In this document: positions 51,544 through 60,217 of the stretch, piece after piece
Numbering within the stretch: the stretch's first letter is position 1
How the letters are laid out: each line of letters starts with the position of its first letter
The notes under the pieces: model-generated
Databases searched by the model: none
Seen by the model: the letters and a program-made list of their open reading frames with translations, nothing else
What the model was told of the DNA's origin: nothing
Position numbers and translations under genes: made by a program
NCBI RefSeq assembly: GCF_001719125.1
Contig: NZ_CP017006.1
Coordinates: 1,674,001 to 1,738,000 of the forward strand
Source of the DNA: Sulfolobus sp. A20
Lineage (GTDB): Archaea; Thermoproteota; Thermoprotei_A; Sulfolobales; Sulfolobaceae
Direction of reading: 5' to 3'
DNA length: 64,000 nt

Positions 51544-53079
51544 ATGACAATTCATAGATTTACTTATATGTCACTAATGAGGCTAAACGTTGGTTTATTA
51601 GTGTCAAAAAAGGGCAGAGAATACTTAGGAGATGAGCTCCTCAAAGAAATATTCAGCGAGGGTGAGTTGTCATATGCTGCTGAATATGGAGACTATGTAG
51701 TTAATGATCTTAGAGATAATGACATACAAGCATTAGTGATTGTGAGTGAAAGGGAAAATAAAGATATATCAGATTTTCTGAGAAATATTGATGATCTAAC
51801 AGCTATTAATCCATTATCTATCGAACATGTTTATCTTGAATGGTTAGAAAGTAAGGAACAAGCTAAGGCATTGATATTAGCATACATAAGCAAGGCTTCA
51901 TTATCTTTTCTCGCTAAAAGAGTTCAGCCAGTAAGATCTAAGAATTTATCGAGAAGATCATTACTAAGGGGAAAGTTGTACTACTATAAGCCCTATCCAG
52001 TATTATATCAAGAAATAAGCTTCGAAAGAGAAATGAACTATTTATCCTCTTTATGTGAGTTAGTTACTAAAACGCCGGAAGGACCACAAGTTTCTAATCC
52101 AGAGACGTGTTCGGCTTGTGGTTTCTGTTCTGGAATGTCGTTTTTAGGTTATTTGGAAGTACCCAATTTTACTACTGACCAAATAATAGCATACTTGAAT
52201 GCTTTAGCTAAATATGCCCCAAATGATAAGCCAAGCGTTGTTTTAATTACATGCAATAAAATTGGAAAGATTCCTCAATTAGACGGAATACATATTTATC
52301 CCCTAATAGCCCCATGTATTTCGTCAGTTCACGATTCATTCTTAATGATAATCTTTGCCTCCGGCTTTTATCCCGTTGTATTTTCACCAGATAATAAATG
52401 CGAATTGAGAGATATCGCAAAATTGAGGGCTGAAGCTATGATGAAAAAATTTCCGGGTACTGAAATAAATTTCCCGTATGTAGAAGACTTCAAAGAACTT
52501 GAACTAGTATTAAAAGGTATCTCCAATTCTCAGAATCTTGAGAGGAGTTACATTCCTCAAGATCTCCCTCTAAGTAGGAGTAGGAGAAGAAGCCTAATGC
52601 TTTGGTCGTTATCAGAGGTTAGTAAAAGAATGGTATTAAATGAGGAGGATGAAATTCCCGGTGTGTACGAAGTTATAGTAGATCCTAATAAATGTGTATT
52701 ATGTGGCGTTTGCGTGAGATCATGTCAGATGTTAGTCTTCGACATGAAAAATAATCCCGAAACTTCCAATCTATATTATGATCTTTCTTACTGCATAGGT
52801 TCACAGAGATGTGTTAGAAACTGCCCAGAAAAGGCAGTATATGTAAAAGGATTTGTGAAAATAAAGGATCTGGGTAAAAAATTAGTCGTTACATCTAGGA
52901 TTGTTAAATGCAGATACTGTGGAAAGCCATTAGATTCATTTAGGATAAAGAGCAGGGTTGGTGAAATGTTATCGAGTTTAGGGATACAAGATTTAGAGGA
53001 TTACACTGATGTATGCAACGAGTGTAAACAAAAGATATTAACTAAAAGATGGATAGAAAAGGTGTTGATGAAGAAATGA
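51544..53079 (+). CDS. Polyferredoxin-type protein (SreD-like)
   Basis: The 511-residue protein has a central Cys group SACGFCSGM (residues about 190-200), then two ferredoxin-type clusters near residues 380-430 (CVLCGVCVRSC and CIGSQRCVRNCPEKA), and a C-terminal CRYCGKPL...CNECKQK ribbon. The FeS protein SreD of unknown role is part of the Acidianus sulfur-reductase cluster; size and context agree. Between the Cys groups the sequence is not assigned. It overlaps the next gene at ATGA. Confidence 0.68.
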   Translation: MTIHRFTYMSLMRLNVGLLVSKKGREYLGDELLKEIFSEGELSYAAEYGDYVVNDLRDNDIQALVIVSERENKDISDFLRNIDDLTAINPLSIEHVYLEWLESKEQAKALILAYISKASLSFLAKRVQPVRSKNLSRRSLLRGKLYYYKPYPVLYQEISFEREMNYLSSLCELVTKTPEGPQVSNPETCSACGFCSGMSFLGYLEVPNFTTDQIIAYLNALAKYAPNDKPSVVLITCNKIGKIPQLDGIHIYPLIAPCISSVHDSFLMIIFASGFYPVVFSPDNKCELRDIAKLRAEAMMKKFPGTEINFPYVEDFKELELVLKGISNSQNLERSYIPQDLPLSRSRRRSLMLWSLSEVSKRMVLNEEDEIPGVYEVIVDPNKCVLCGVCVRSCQMLVFDMKNNPETSNLYYDLSYCIGSQRCVRNCPEKAVYVKGFVKIKDLGKKLVVTSRIVKCRYCGKPLDSFRIKSRVGEMLSSLGIQDLEDYTDVCNECKQKILTKRWIEKVLMKK

Positions 53080-53594
53080 GTTACATCATAACTCTTATAA
53101 ACACATTAGTGAAGTTACCTAATTCTAATACAATTATAGATCAGATAAAATCTTCAGACAAATATTACAGAATAGAAATTAATGTAGATGACGTAACTCC
53201 ATATGATGATATATATTATCTAGAAGAGTTATCCTATAGGGGTAGAATATATATTGCAACTAACTTGCCAAAGAAGACCGCGTATGATATATTAAATAAG
53301 TTCAACATTGATGCATTCATTAGTAATGTAATATCCGCTGAAGAACCTAAAGCATTCACCAATAATCCAAACTATTTCAATTATTTATTAAAAATCACTA
53401 ACCTTAAAACTGGATATTTTATAACTGCTAATGATCTCTCAATAAGTGTTGCAAAATCATTTGGTTTAAAAACGATCTTTTTAGACCGAGATGGTAAAAA
53501 GAGTAGTGTAAACAGCCTCAAGAAATTGGTTGAGATAACTTCCAAATCTTATGTCGACTCTAAAATAGGTGACTCGGCATTGAGGTGTAGTTAA
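53076..53594 (+). CDS. HAD-like protein without catalytic Asp motif
   Basis: About 172 residues from the ATG at 53076, which overlaps the preceding stop (ATGA). The middle resembles a HAD hydrolase (GRIYIATNLPKKTAYDIL, then FISNVISAEEPKAFT and GYFITANDLSISVAKSFGLK), but the DxDx(T/V) nucleophile loop of the family is missing from the N-terminus. It may be a degenerate HAD fold serving as a binding protein. The C-terminus ends ALRCS. Confidence 0.5.
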   Translation: MSYIITLINTLVKLPNSNTIIDQIKSSDKYYRIEINVDDVTPYDDIYYLEELSYRGRIYIATNLPKKTAYDILNKFNIDAFISNVISAEEPKAFTNNPNYFNYLLKITNLKTGYFITANDLSISVAKSFGLKTIFLDRDGKKSSVNSLKKLVEITSKSYVDSKIGDSALRCS

Positions 53595-53597
53595 GTG

Positions 53598-53993
53598 ATG
53601 GATTCTGACATCGTAGACTTGTTTAAAGAATTAGGGATGAAGGTTGAAAAAGGCAAGGGCGAAGGATTATATTTTCATGTAACAGTTTCTCCACCAGTAG
53701 GTAATGCTCCTGCGGTATCTATTATAAGACCTAACGCCAATTCCAAATATTATATAGTAACAATGTTAATTGAACTGGATATTTCTAGGGTTACCTCGGA
53801 AAAAATAAAGAGAGTTTTGATAGAACTAGCTAAGATGAACGTAGAGGCATTTATGAACCCTCCAGATAAGCCCAATTTGATACAGATTGCTAAGTTGCTT
53901 TACTCTGAGGGTTTAACTAAAAATGAGGTTATTAATGCTGTAACGCTAGTGAAGAATGCAGGCTTTCTAGCGTATAACCTTATATATGATTGA
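53598..53993 (+). CDS. Small conserved hypothetical protein (131 aa)
   Basis: The protein starts MDSDIVDLFKELGMKVEKG; a GTG 3 nt upstream is the other possible start. It has a beta-rich N-terminal half (YFHVTVSPPVGNAPAVSIIR) and helices after residue 65. It resembles the archaeal DUF2299 group only loosely. It follows the HAD-like gene by 3 nt. Function is unknown, but its fixed place in the cluster suggests a chaperone or regulatory role. Confidence 0.5.
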   Translation: MDSDIVDLFKELGMKVEKGKGEGLYFHVTVSPPVGNAPAVSIIRPNANSKYYIVTMLIELDISRVTSEKIKRVLIELAKMNVEAFMNPPDKPNLIQIAKLLYSEGLTKNEVINAVTLVKNAGFLAYNLIYD

Positions 53994-54065
53994 AATATGT
54001 ATACTTAGTAATATCAAATAAGTGAAATTAAGGTTTATTTATAATCTAATGTGATTTTCTATTTA

Positions 54066-55103
54066 ATGGGTCTATTTACTGCACCAGCACCTGGTACCAA
54101 CTTCGGAATAAACTCGCCAATAATACAGATTAATCAGTATCCAGTGTGGGATATAACAGTAGCGTTAGCTCTCTATTTTACTGGACTAGGAGGAATGTTA
54201 ATGGCTATAACGGGTGCTTTAGAGTTAAGTGGCAAATATCCTAATCTTGTCAAAAGGAATTCAATATTCGCATTCATATTCACAGTATTAGCTCTAGTAA
54301 CTTTCGATATACACTTAGGGAATCCAGTCAGAGGATTCTTCGCTCCGGCTAACGCTCTTCTTGAATTAACCCATTCATGGATGGCGAGAGGTATAATATT
54401 TGTGGGAGGTCTACTATTATTCTCATTTCTGTTCATGGTACTAAAAGTGCTTAATAATAAAAACGTAGTCGCTAATTGGACATTAGCCATACTGGGACTA
54501 ATTGCGGGCATTTTTTCGACTACGTATAGCGGATTTGAATTAGCTGCAACTACTGGAATACCATTTTGGAATAATGGAGGATTACCAGCTCTGTTTTTAG
54601 CGTCTGGAACTGTAGGAGGTGCTGCTTGGAGTTACATAATGAGCTTAATAGATAGAGGAGAGGAGGGAATAAGAGCGAGAAGGTTAACCGCAAAAATCTT
54701 AATGTATTCTGCAATAGCAGAACTGGCAACGTGGTTCTTATTTATGGCTAACGTTAATTTTATCTACGTATTCGATCAAGTAGCTTACGAATATATGCTA
54801 TCCTCTGTAACATTTATCATAGATTTAGCTTTCTTAGCTTTAACTTTCATTATCCCTGGCGTAGGAAACTTAATGTTATGGAGAATGGTTAAACCGACCG
54901 GAGGACAATCTATTGTAGACTTTCCAGCATATATTAAATACGCAATCTTGGTTGTTGCTATTCTAGCCCTTATAGCGGGATTCTATACTAGAGCCGATGT
55001 ATTATTTGCTGGGCAATACGCATATCAGCTAGCTCCGATGACTCCATTTCAAACTACTAGTAATCAACCTATACCTGTTGGTTCGTTCGGATGGAGAAGT
55101 TAA
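54066..55103 (+). CDS. NrfD/PsrC-family membrane anchor (SreC-like)
   Basis: About 345 residues from the ATG at 54066; a GTG at 54051 is possible, but tttatttataatc about 28 nt before this ATG supports a leaderless start. There are eight or nine TM helices, with DIHLGNPVRGFFAP and LELTHSWMARGII as in NrfD/PsrC quinone-site proteins. It would exchange electrons between the quinone pool and the FeS subunit. Its own promoter suggests separate expression from the genes upstream. Confidence 0.82.
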   Translation: MGLFTAPAPGTNFGINSPIIQINQYPVWDITVALALYFTGLGGMLMAITGALELSGKYPNLVKRNSIFAFIFTVLALVTFDIHLGNPVRGFFAPANALLELTHSWMARGIIFVGGLLLFSFLFMVLKVLNNKNVVANWTLAILGLIAGIFSTTYSGFELAATTGIPFWNNGGLPALFLASGTVGGAAWSYIMSLIDRGEEGIRARRLTAKILMYSAIAELATWFLFMANVNFIYVFDQVAYEYMLSSVTFIIDLAFLALTFIIPGVGNLMLWRMVKPTGGQSIVDFPAYIKYAILVVAILALIAGFYTRADVLFAGQYAYQLAPMTPFQTTSNQPIPVGSFGWRS

Positions 55104-55136
55104 TTTTTCTTTTTTGTTTATAAAATTTTTTTAACT
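55101..55136 (+). terminator. T-rich terminator after the membrane anchor gene
   Basis: Runs of T follow the stop (aatttttcttttttg, then aaaatttttttaac). Such oligo-T tracts are the known archaeal termination signal. No stem is needed or seen. Confidence 0.45.
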
Positions 55137-55363
55137 ATATCATGAAAACCAATTCAATACAAATAAACTATACTAATTAATGAATTTTTTCGTAACTTAT
55201 ATTAGCTAAATAAGAACTTCTAATCAATGGTGCCAAATTTATTAATTTCTATCCTTGTTGCGTGATATAATATTTATTTTTGAGAGCGTCTTACGAAGAG
55301 AAAACTATCATAGAGAAAAATTCTGCAACATTTTGTAAATGGTAAATACAGAATTATAATGAC

Positions 55364-55495
55364 CATTTGAAGGTATAAAATAAATTATAAAATTTGTTAA
55401 TATATTATAGTCATGAGGATTTAAATTTTGTAAAATCTAATTCGTCAATAAGCTGGTTGTAATTAATATTTTATACCTATGTAACGGCACTATGA
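55364..55495 (-). repeat. Transposase-remnant repeat shared with 5.75-5.86 kb
   Basis: Forward landmarks tttgaaggtata, agtcatgaggatttaaatt, aaaatctaattcgt and tttatacctatgtaacggc match the remnant at 5741-5860 with substitutions and a short insertion. On the minus strand it encodes DELDFTKF, like DYALDFAKL there. The rest of the 749-bp gap (55137-55363 and 55496-55852) shows no gene or RNA. Confidence 0.55.
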
Positions 55496-55852
55496 TATAA
55501 AATTCATCTGTATTGCCTTTAGTAATTATAATCAATTTGCGTTAATTGGCGCGAATATCAATATCCTACTAAAATGTTACTGCGTAATCTCTAATCTGAA
55601 ATTTATTTTATCATTAACCAAAACTTCTTAGTAAGTAATGGAGATAATTCATCTTGAGCATTAATGACTATCGTTCTAAAGAAGTCTTATCCTCGTTCTT
55701 CTTAATTTAATAAATTTTTATAAAAATTAAAGATATAACTTACACACATCTTAATGAGTATAAATTAAAGAATAGTTTAATATGAAGATTTAAGAAGTGA
55801 AAAACAACTATGATAGTCTTCAATCTTATAAATGAACGCTTTCAAAAAAAAT

Positions 55853-58210
55853 CTATTTTAATTTGGAGTAAACTTGTATAAGTTCTTCAGTGGATTTAAC
55901 CTGCCTCTCGATCTCCTTATATTTTATCCTCTCAAGAAATTCAAGAATCTCCTTTGGCTTATCAATACCGCACATCGTCATAGTACCCCTAAGTAAATAA
56001 CCGAAAACCCAAGGACCCCCACCAATACTGTTAACAAATTCTTTAACCTTCTCAGAGTTATCGATAATGAAATTACAGATTTCCTCCCTAACAAAGGGAT
56101 TATGTGCCAATAAGCTAAACACGAATCTAGCATCTTGAAACTTTATAGTTCTGTTAAATATCAATTCTATAATCTTTTCGACTACTGATTTATCTCTTAT
56201 TGCAACCATACCTTTTAGAAATCTGTATCTTTCCTCGTCAATATTAGCAGAAATATACTTATTCAGTAATGTTGAAAAATCTGACGTTGCAACACCATAA
56301 GCTATCGCGACAGCTTCCTTAATATTACTATCTAACTTGTCATTTTCCTGAAACAGATAAGATAAGCCCAATGCAAAATCCTCATCAATAGAAGCTAAGG
56401 AACTCATTAGAGTGGAATAAGCCATTTTGCTTAAGTCATCTTTCAAATCCTTATAGATCTTTACTTGGTTAGTCAAAAACTCTCTTATCGCGTCATAGTA
56501 TTTATTCTTATTTATATTATACAAAGTGAGGAGTTCAGACACAATTTCGCTTGTTAAGAATGAATTTTTAGTATATTCATATTTCTTGACTATATTAAGA
56601 TATTGATCCACTTTAAAAAGACCAGCTAGGACAAAATTCCAGTAATCATTCACTAATCCTAGCTCCTCATATCTGTTGAGATTAGCTTTAAACACTGGCT
56701 CTAAGGAACTATAGAATACTCTATAGAAACCACTCCTATTTACATTAACTTTTATAGTCTCTATCCCTCCTTCTACACTTAATTTATAATATGACTCCTT
56801 CATGAGCAAAGTACTAAACTTTCCATTTGTTTCAAACGTTAATGGGACCTTGTATATAGTATTATCATTATTTTCCAATAGAGTAAATCTCCTTTGGCGA
56901 AATTCAATTGAGCTATCTCTTATGTCAACAAAGATTATGGGGTAGCCTTGTTTTGTTATCCAATCTGATACTACATCATTAATGTTTGAACCATAAGATG
57001 AGGAAATACTACTCCAAAAATCAAAACCCCTAGCATTAGAAAAGGAAAAAGACTTAAGATAAGAAACAACACCCCTCCTAAAAAACTCATCACCAACAAA
57101 AGACTCAAACATCCTCAAAACACTAGCACCCTTACCATAACTAATATCATCAAACATCTGCTCAACATCACTAACAGAAGAAACATCAGACCTAATAGGA
57201 TGAGAGGAGAAGAGAGAGTCCTCTTCTAAGGCACTAAGCGTCTCATTATATATAAAAGAGCCTATCGGATCCCACTCTGGGTGTAGTTCTGCTAAAGCCT
57301 TATGACTCATGAAAGTAGCAAAACTCTCATTAAGCCAAAGATCATCCCACCAATACAGAGTAACCAAATTACCAAACCACTGATGAGCCAACTCATGAGC
57401 AACAACCTCAGCAACCCTAAACCTCTGCTGAGAAGAAGAAGAATCATCAGCCAACAAAGCAGTCTCCCTAAAAGTAATAGCACCCCAATTCTCCATAGCC
57501 CCATAAGCGAACTCTGGCACAGCTATTAAGTGAACCTTTGGTAGTTGGTATGGTATTTCAAAATACTTTTCGTAGAAATCTAAGACCTTCCTAGCAATGT
57601 TCATTGCGAAATAACCCCTCTTAGACTTACCCTCAGTAGTTGCAAGAATAATAGTAGGCACCCTACTACTATCAACAACCTCCTCAAAATCACCAATGCC
57701 TAAATATAACAAATACGTAGACATCCTAGGAGTCTCATCAAACTCATAAACAACCTTACCACCATCATCCCTAAAACTAACAATAGGCATATTAGAAATA
57801 ACCTTCAAACCCCTATCAACCCTAACAAACAACTTAAACCTAGCCTTCATATAAGGAACATCAAAACAAGGAATAAAACGCCTAGCATGAGAAGCCTCAA
57901 ACTGAGTAGTAACAATATACTTTTTATTATTGTCATATGGTGCGATATAAATACCTACTATTGATTTATCAGAGGCTCTCCCTTTGAACCTTATTTCTAA
58001 TTCCTTACCTACCTTAGAATATACTACTAACTTATCGTTATTTACATCATATCTTACACTATTACCGTCTGCCTTAACTTCCAAAATTTCTATTCCAACA
58101 CTATCAATTTCTAACTTATCCTCATCTGAAACCATCTGGATTTTTTCATTGCCATAATATTCAGGTCCATTGAAGTCGAGAAAGATTTCATATCTATATA
58201 AGGTAATCAT
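55853..58210 (-). CDS. M1-family zinc aminopeptidase (tricorn-interacting factor type)
   Basis: The 785-residue gluzincin has the exopeptidase motif GAMENWG and the zinc site HELAHQWFGN with the distal Glu (LNESFA). An N-terminal beta-domain and a C-terminal helical bowl complete the F2/F3 architecture. It trims peptides in the cytosol. Codon use is patchy: in three stretches, about 57000-57195, 57300-57510 and 57600-57910, the coding strand is T/G-ending, whereas the rest is A/T-ending like the neighbours. Confidence 0.9.
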   Translation of the reverse strand: MITLYRYEIFLDFNGPEYYGNEKIQMVSDEDKLEIDSVGIEILEVKADGNSVRYDVNNDKLVVYSKVGKELEIRFKGRASDKSIVGIYIAPYDNNKKYIVTTQFEASHARRFIPCFDVPYMKARFKLFVRVDRGLKVISNMPIVSFRDDGGKVVYEFDETPRMSTYLLYLGIGDFEEVVDSSRVPTIILATTEGKSKRGYFAMNIARKVLDFYEKYFEIPYQLPKVHLIAVPEFAYGAMENWGAITFRETALLADDSSSSQQRFRVAEVVAHELAHQWFGNLVTLYWWDDLWLNESFATFMSHKALAELHPEWDPIGSFIYNETLSALEEDSLFSSHPIRSDVSSVSDVEQMFDDISYGKGASVLRMFESFVGDEFFRRGVVSYLKSFSFSNARGFDFWSSISSSYGSNINDVVSDWITKQGYPIIFVDIRDSSIEFRQRRFTLLENNDNTIYKVPLTFETNGKFSTLLMKESYYKLSVEGGIETIKVNVNRSGFYRVFYSSLEPVFKANLNRYEELGLVNDYWNFVLAGLFKVDQYLNIVKKYEYTKNSFLTSEIVSELLTLYNINKNKYYDAIREFLTNQVKIYKDLKDDLSKMAYSTLMSSLASIDEDFALGLSYLFQENDKLDSNIKEAVAIAYGVATSDFSTLLNKYISANIDEERYRFLKGMVAIRDKSVVEKIIELIFNRTIKFQDARFVFSLLAHNPFVREEICNFIIDNSEKVKEFVNSIGGGPWVFGYLLRGTMTMCGIDKPKEILEFLERIKYKEIERQVKSTEELIQVYSKLK

Positions 58211-58261
58211 ACATCTTTAAAATAGCTATATACATAAAAAATTATTTGTAGGGGATTTAGA

Positions 58262-60217
58262 TTGAGGTTGGAGGAATACTTTGGTGTACCCTTGGGAGGA
58301 ATAGGTACTGGTAAGATAAACTTCTATAGAGACTTAACAATCGGAGACATTACTATTATGAACAATTGGTCTAATCCTTTAAAAGTAGTTAGAGGGTTTC
58401 ATATAGTGTATTATATGAGGGATAACCCAGTATTTCTACAATTAAATCCGGGTAAAAACATAGAATCTCCACCACCTTACACGCATATAAAGGACTTCGA
58501 CGTAGAAGTAGAATATCCTAAAATTTCCTATTACATACCTCTACAAGACGTGAGTAAGGTGGAGGTATACTCTATCTTAATAAAAGATAACGTAAAAGAT
58601 TCTGCCATTCCTGCTATTAAGATAAGGGTTATAGCAAATGGCAGATTTGCTATCTCATTTCCAAACGTCACTGGCAGTAAAAGAGCCGGTAGAGTTAACA
58701 TACCGTATAAGGGTAAAATTAACGGTGTGATAATGAAGAACAAGAGGGCACTGCAAACAGACCCATCTTATGGAGAAATATTTCTGGGGTGTAAAGACTG
58801 TAATGTGATGACAAATTATGCTTATTATAAGCCTGGAAAAAGAGGAATGACAGAGGATATAACGTACTTCTACAAGTTAGAGAATCACGATAGCGAATAC
58901 GAAATAAAGCCTTATGCTAGGGAGGAAATCGGAGGAATAGTTTGGAAAGACGTTAATGGAGAAGAAACATTTATATTATCTTGGTACTTCAACGGGAGAC
59001 CATATCATTATCCTTATGGGCATTATTATGAGAATTTCTTTAAAAACTCTGTTGAAGTTGCTGAATACGCATTAAACCTAGAACCTTATTTAGGAATCGA
59101 ATCAGAGGATTGGCTAGGTGACGCAATGCTGAATAGCCTATATGTACTGGTTTCAAATAGCTGGTTAACTAAGGATGGAAGATTTGCAGTTTACGAAGAC
59201 CCTTACGTAAGTAAGCTAATGAACACTATAGGCTCACTCACATTTGATGGTTTAGGCTTCACTCTCCATAAGTTATATAAAGACCTAGTGCTAAAGGCTG
59301 ATTCTTATTTCCTCAACTTCATAAATAATGGGGAAGTTCCCCATGACTTAGGAGAAGATAGTATTGAAGATCCTATTTATGGAGCATCTTATCCTTATTG
59401 GTGGACTGATTTAGGACCTACTTTCATATTAATGTTATTTAGAGACTACTTCTTCACTAACGATGTAAAAATTTTGGAAAACGCTTATCCTAAGATGAAG
59501 GAAATAATAGATTGGCTAATTTACAAGGACAAGGACGGAGATTGTATACCAGACTCAAAAGGAGGATACGACAACTCCTATGATGGTACCCACATGTATG
59601 GAACTTCTTCATACGTTGCTTCTATGTTCTTATGCAGTTTAAACGCATTTATTAGAGTTTCTGAAATTTTAGGAAAAAAGGTTGATGAGAAATATTACAA
59701 AATTTTGGAGTGTGGAAAGAAGACTTTAGACTCTATGTGGAACGGAAGGTATTTTATAATGTGGAAGAAGGGAGAAGAAGAGGACAGATCTTGTTTGAAC
59801 TCCCAATTGCTAGGTCAATTTTGGTGTGATATACTCGACCTACCTCCTATTGTAGAGGAGGATAAGATAGTTGGAGCCTTGAAGAGCATTTACGAACTAA
59901 ATTATAAATCATCAAACTTCTGCCTAACTAACGCTGTAAATTTGGATGGGAGTGTAAACGTAAATTACGATCAGTTAAAATCATGTTGGCCTAGAGTGTC
60001 ATTTGCTATATCCGCTCACATGATATTGAGAGGGATGGTTAGGGAAGGTTTAGAGATTGCTAGAAGGGAGTGGGAAACTATAAAAAGATTAAACCCATGG
60101 AACCAATCGTCTCGAATTGATGCAATAGATGGAAAATACGTAGGATTAATGTCCTATATTGGTAGCACATCTATATGGTTAGTTAGACTAGCATTGGAAA
60201 GAAAGGGATTGATATGA
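58262..60217 (+). CDS. GH116-family glycoside hydrolase (first of pair)
   Basis: The 651-residue protein starts with TTG. N-terminal beta-domain GVPLGGIGTGKINFYRDL and catalytic (alpha/alpha)6 barrel from about residue 280. Candidate catalytic residues are Glu in AVYEDPYV and Asp in GGYDNSYDGTHMYG, the latter matching the GH116 acid/base block. Sulfolobus GH116 enzymes cleave beta-glucosides, beta-xylosides or beta-N-acetylglucosaminides. There is no signal peptide. It overlaps the second GH116 gene by 4 nt. Confidence 0.82.
   Translation: MRLEEYFGVPLGGIGTGKINFYRDLTIGDITIMNNWSNPLKVVRGFHIVYYMRDNPVFLQLNPGKNIESPPPYTHIKDFDVEVEYPKISYYIPLQDVSKVEVYSILIKDNVKDSAIPAIKIRVIANGRFAISFPNVTGSKRAGRVNIPYKGKINGVIMKNKRALQTDPSYGEIFLGCKDCNVMTNYAYYKPGKRGMTEDITYFYKLENHDSEYEIKPYAREEIGGIVWKDVNGEETFILSWYFNGRPYHYPYGHYYENFFKNSVEVAEYALNLEPYLGIESEDWLGDAMLNSLYVLVSNSWLTKDGRFAVYEDPYVSKLMNTIGSLTFDGLGFTLHKLYKDLVLKADSYFLNFINNGEVPHDLGEDSIEDPIYGASYPYWWTDLGPTFILMLFRDYFFTNDVKILENAYPKMKEIIDWLIYKDKDGDCIPDSKGGYDNSYDGTHMYGTSSYVASMFLCSLNAFIRVSEILGKKVDEKYYKILECGKKTLDSMWNGRYFIMWKKGEEEDRSCLNSQLLGQFWCDILDLPPIVEEDKIVGALKSIYELNYKSSNFCLTNAVNLDGSVNVNYDQLKSCWPRVSFAISAHMILRGMVREGLEIARREWETIKRLNPWNQSSRIDAIDGKYVGLMSYIGSTSIWLVRLALERKGLI

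Noticed and set aside
57302-57529. Two overlapping frames on both strands inside the aminopeptidase gene
   Set aside because: They arise from the skewed codon block of the aminopeptidase; no motif or start signal.
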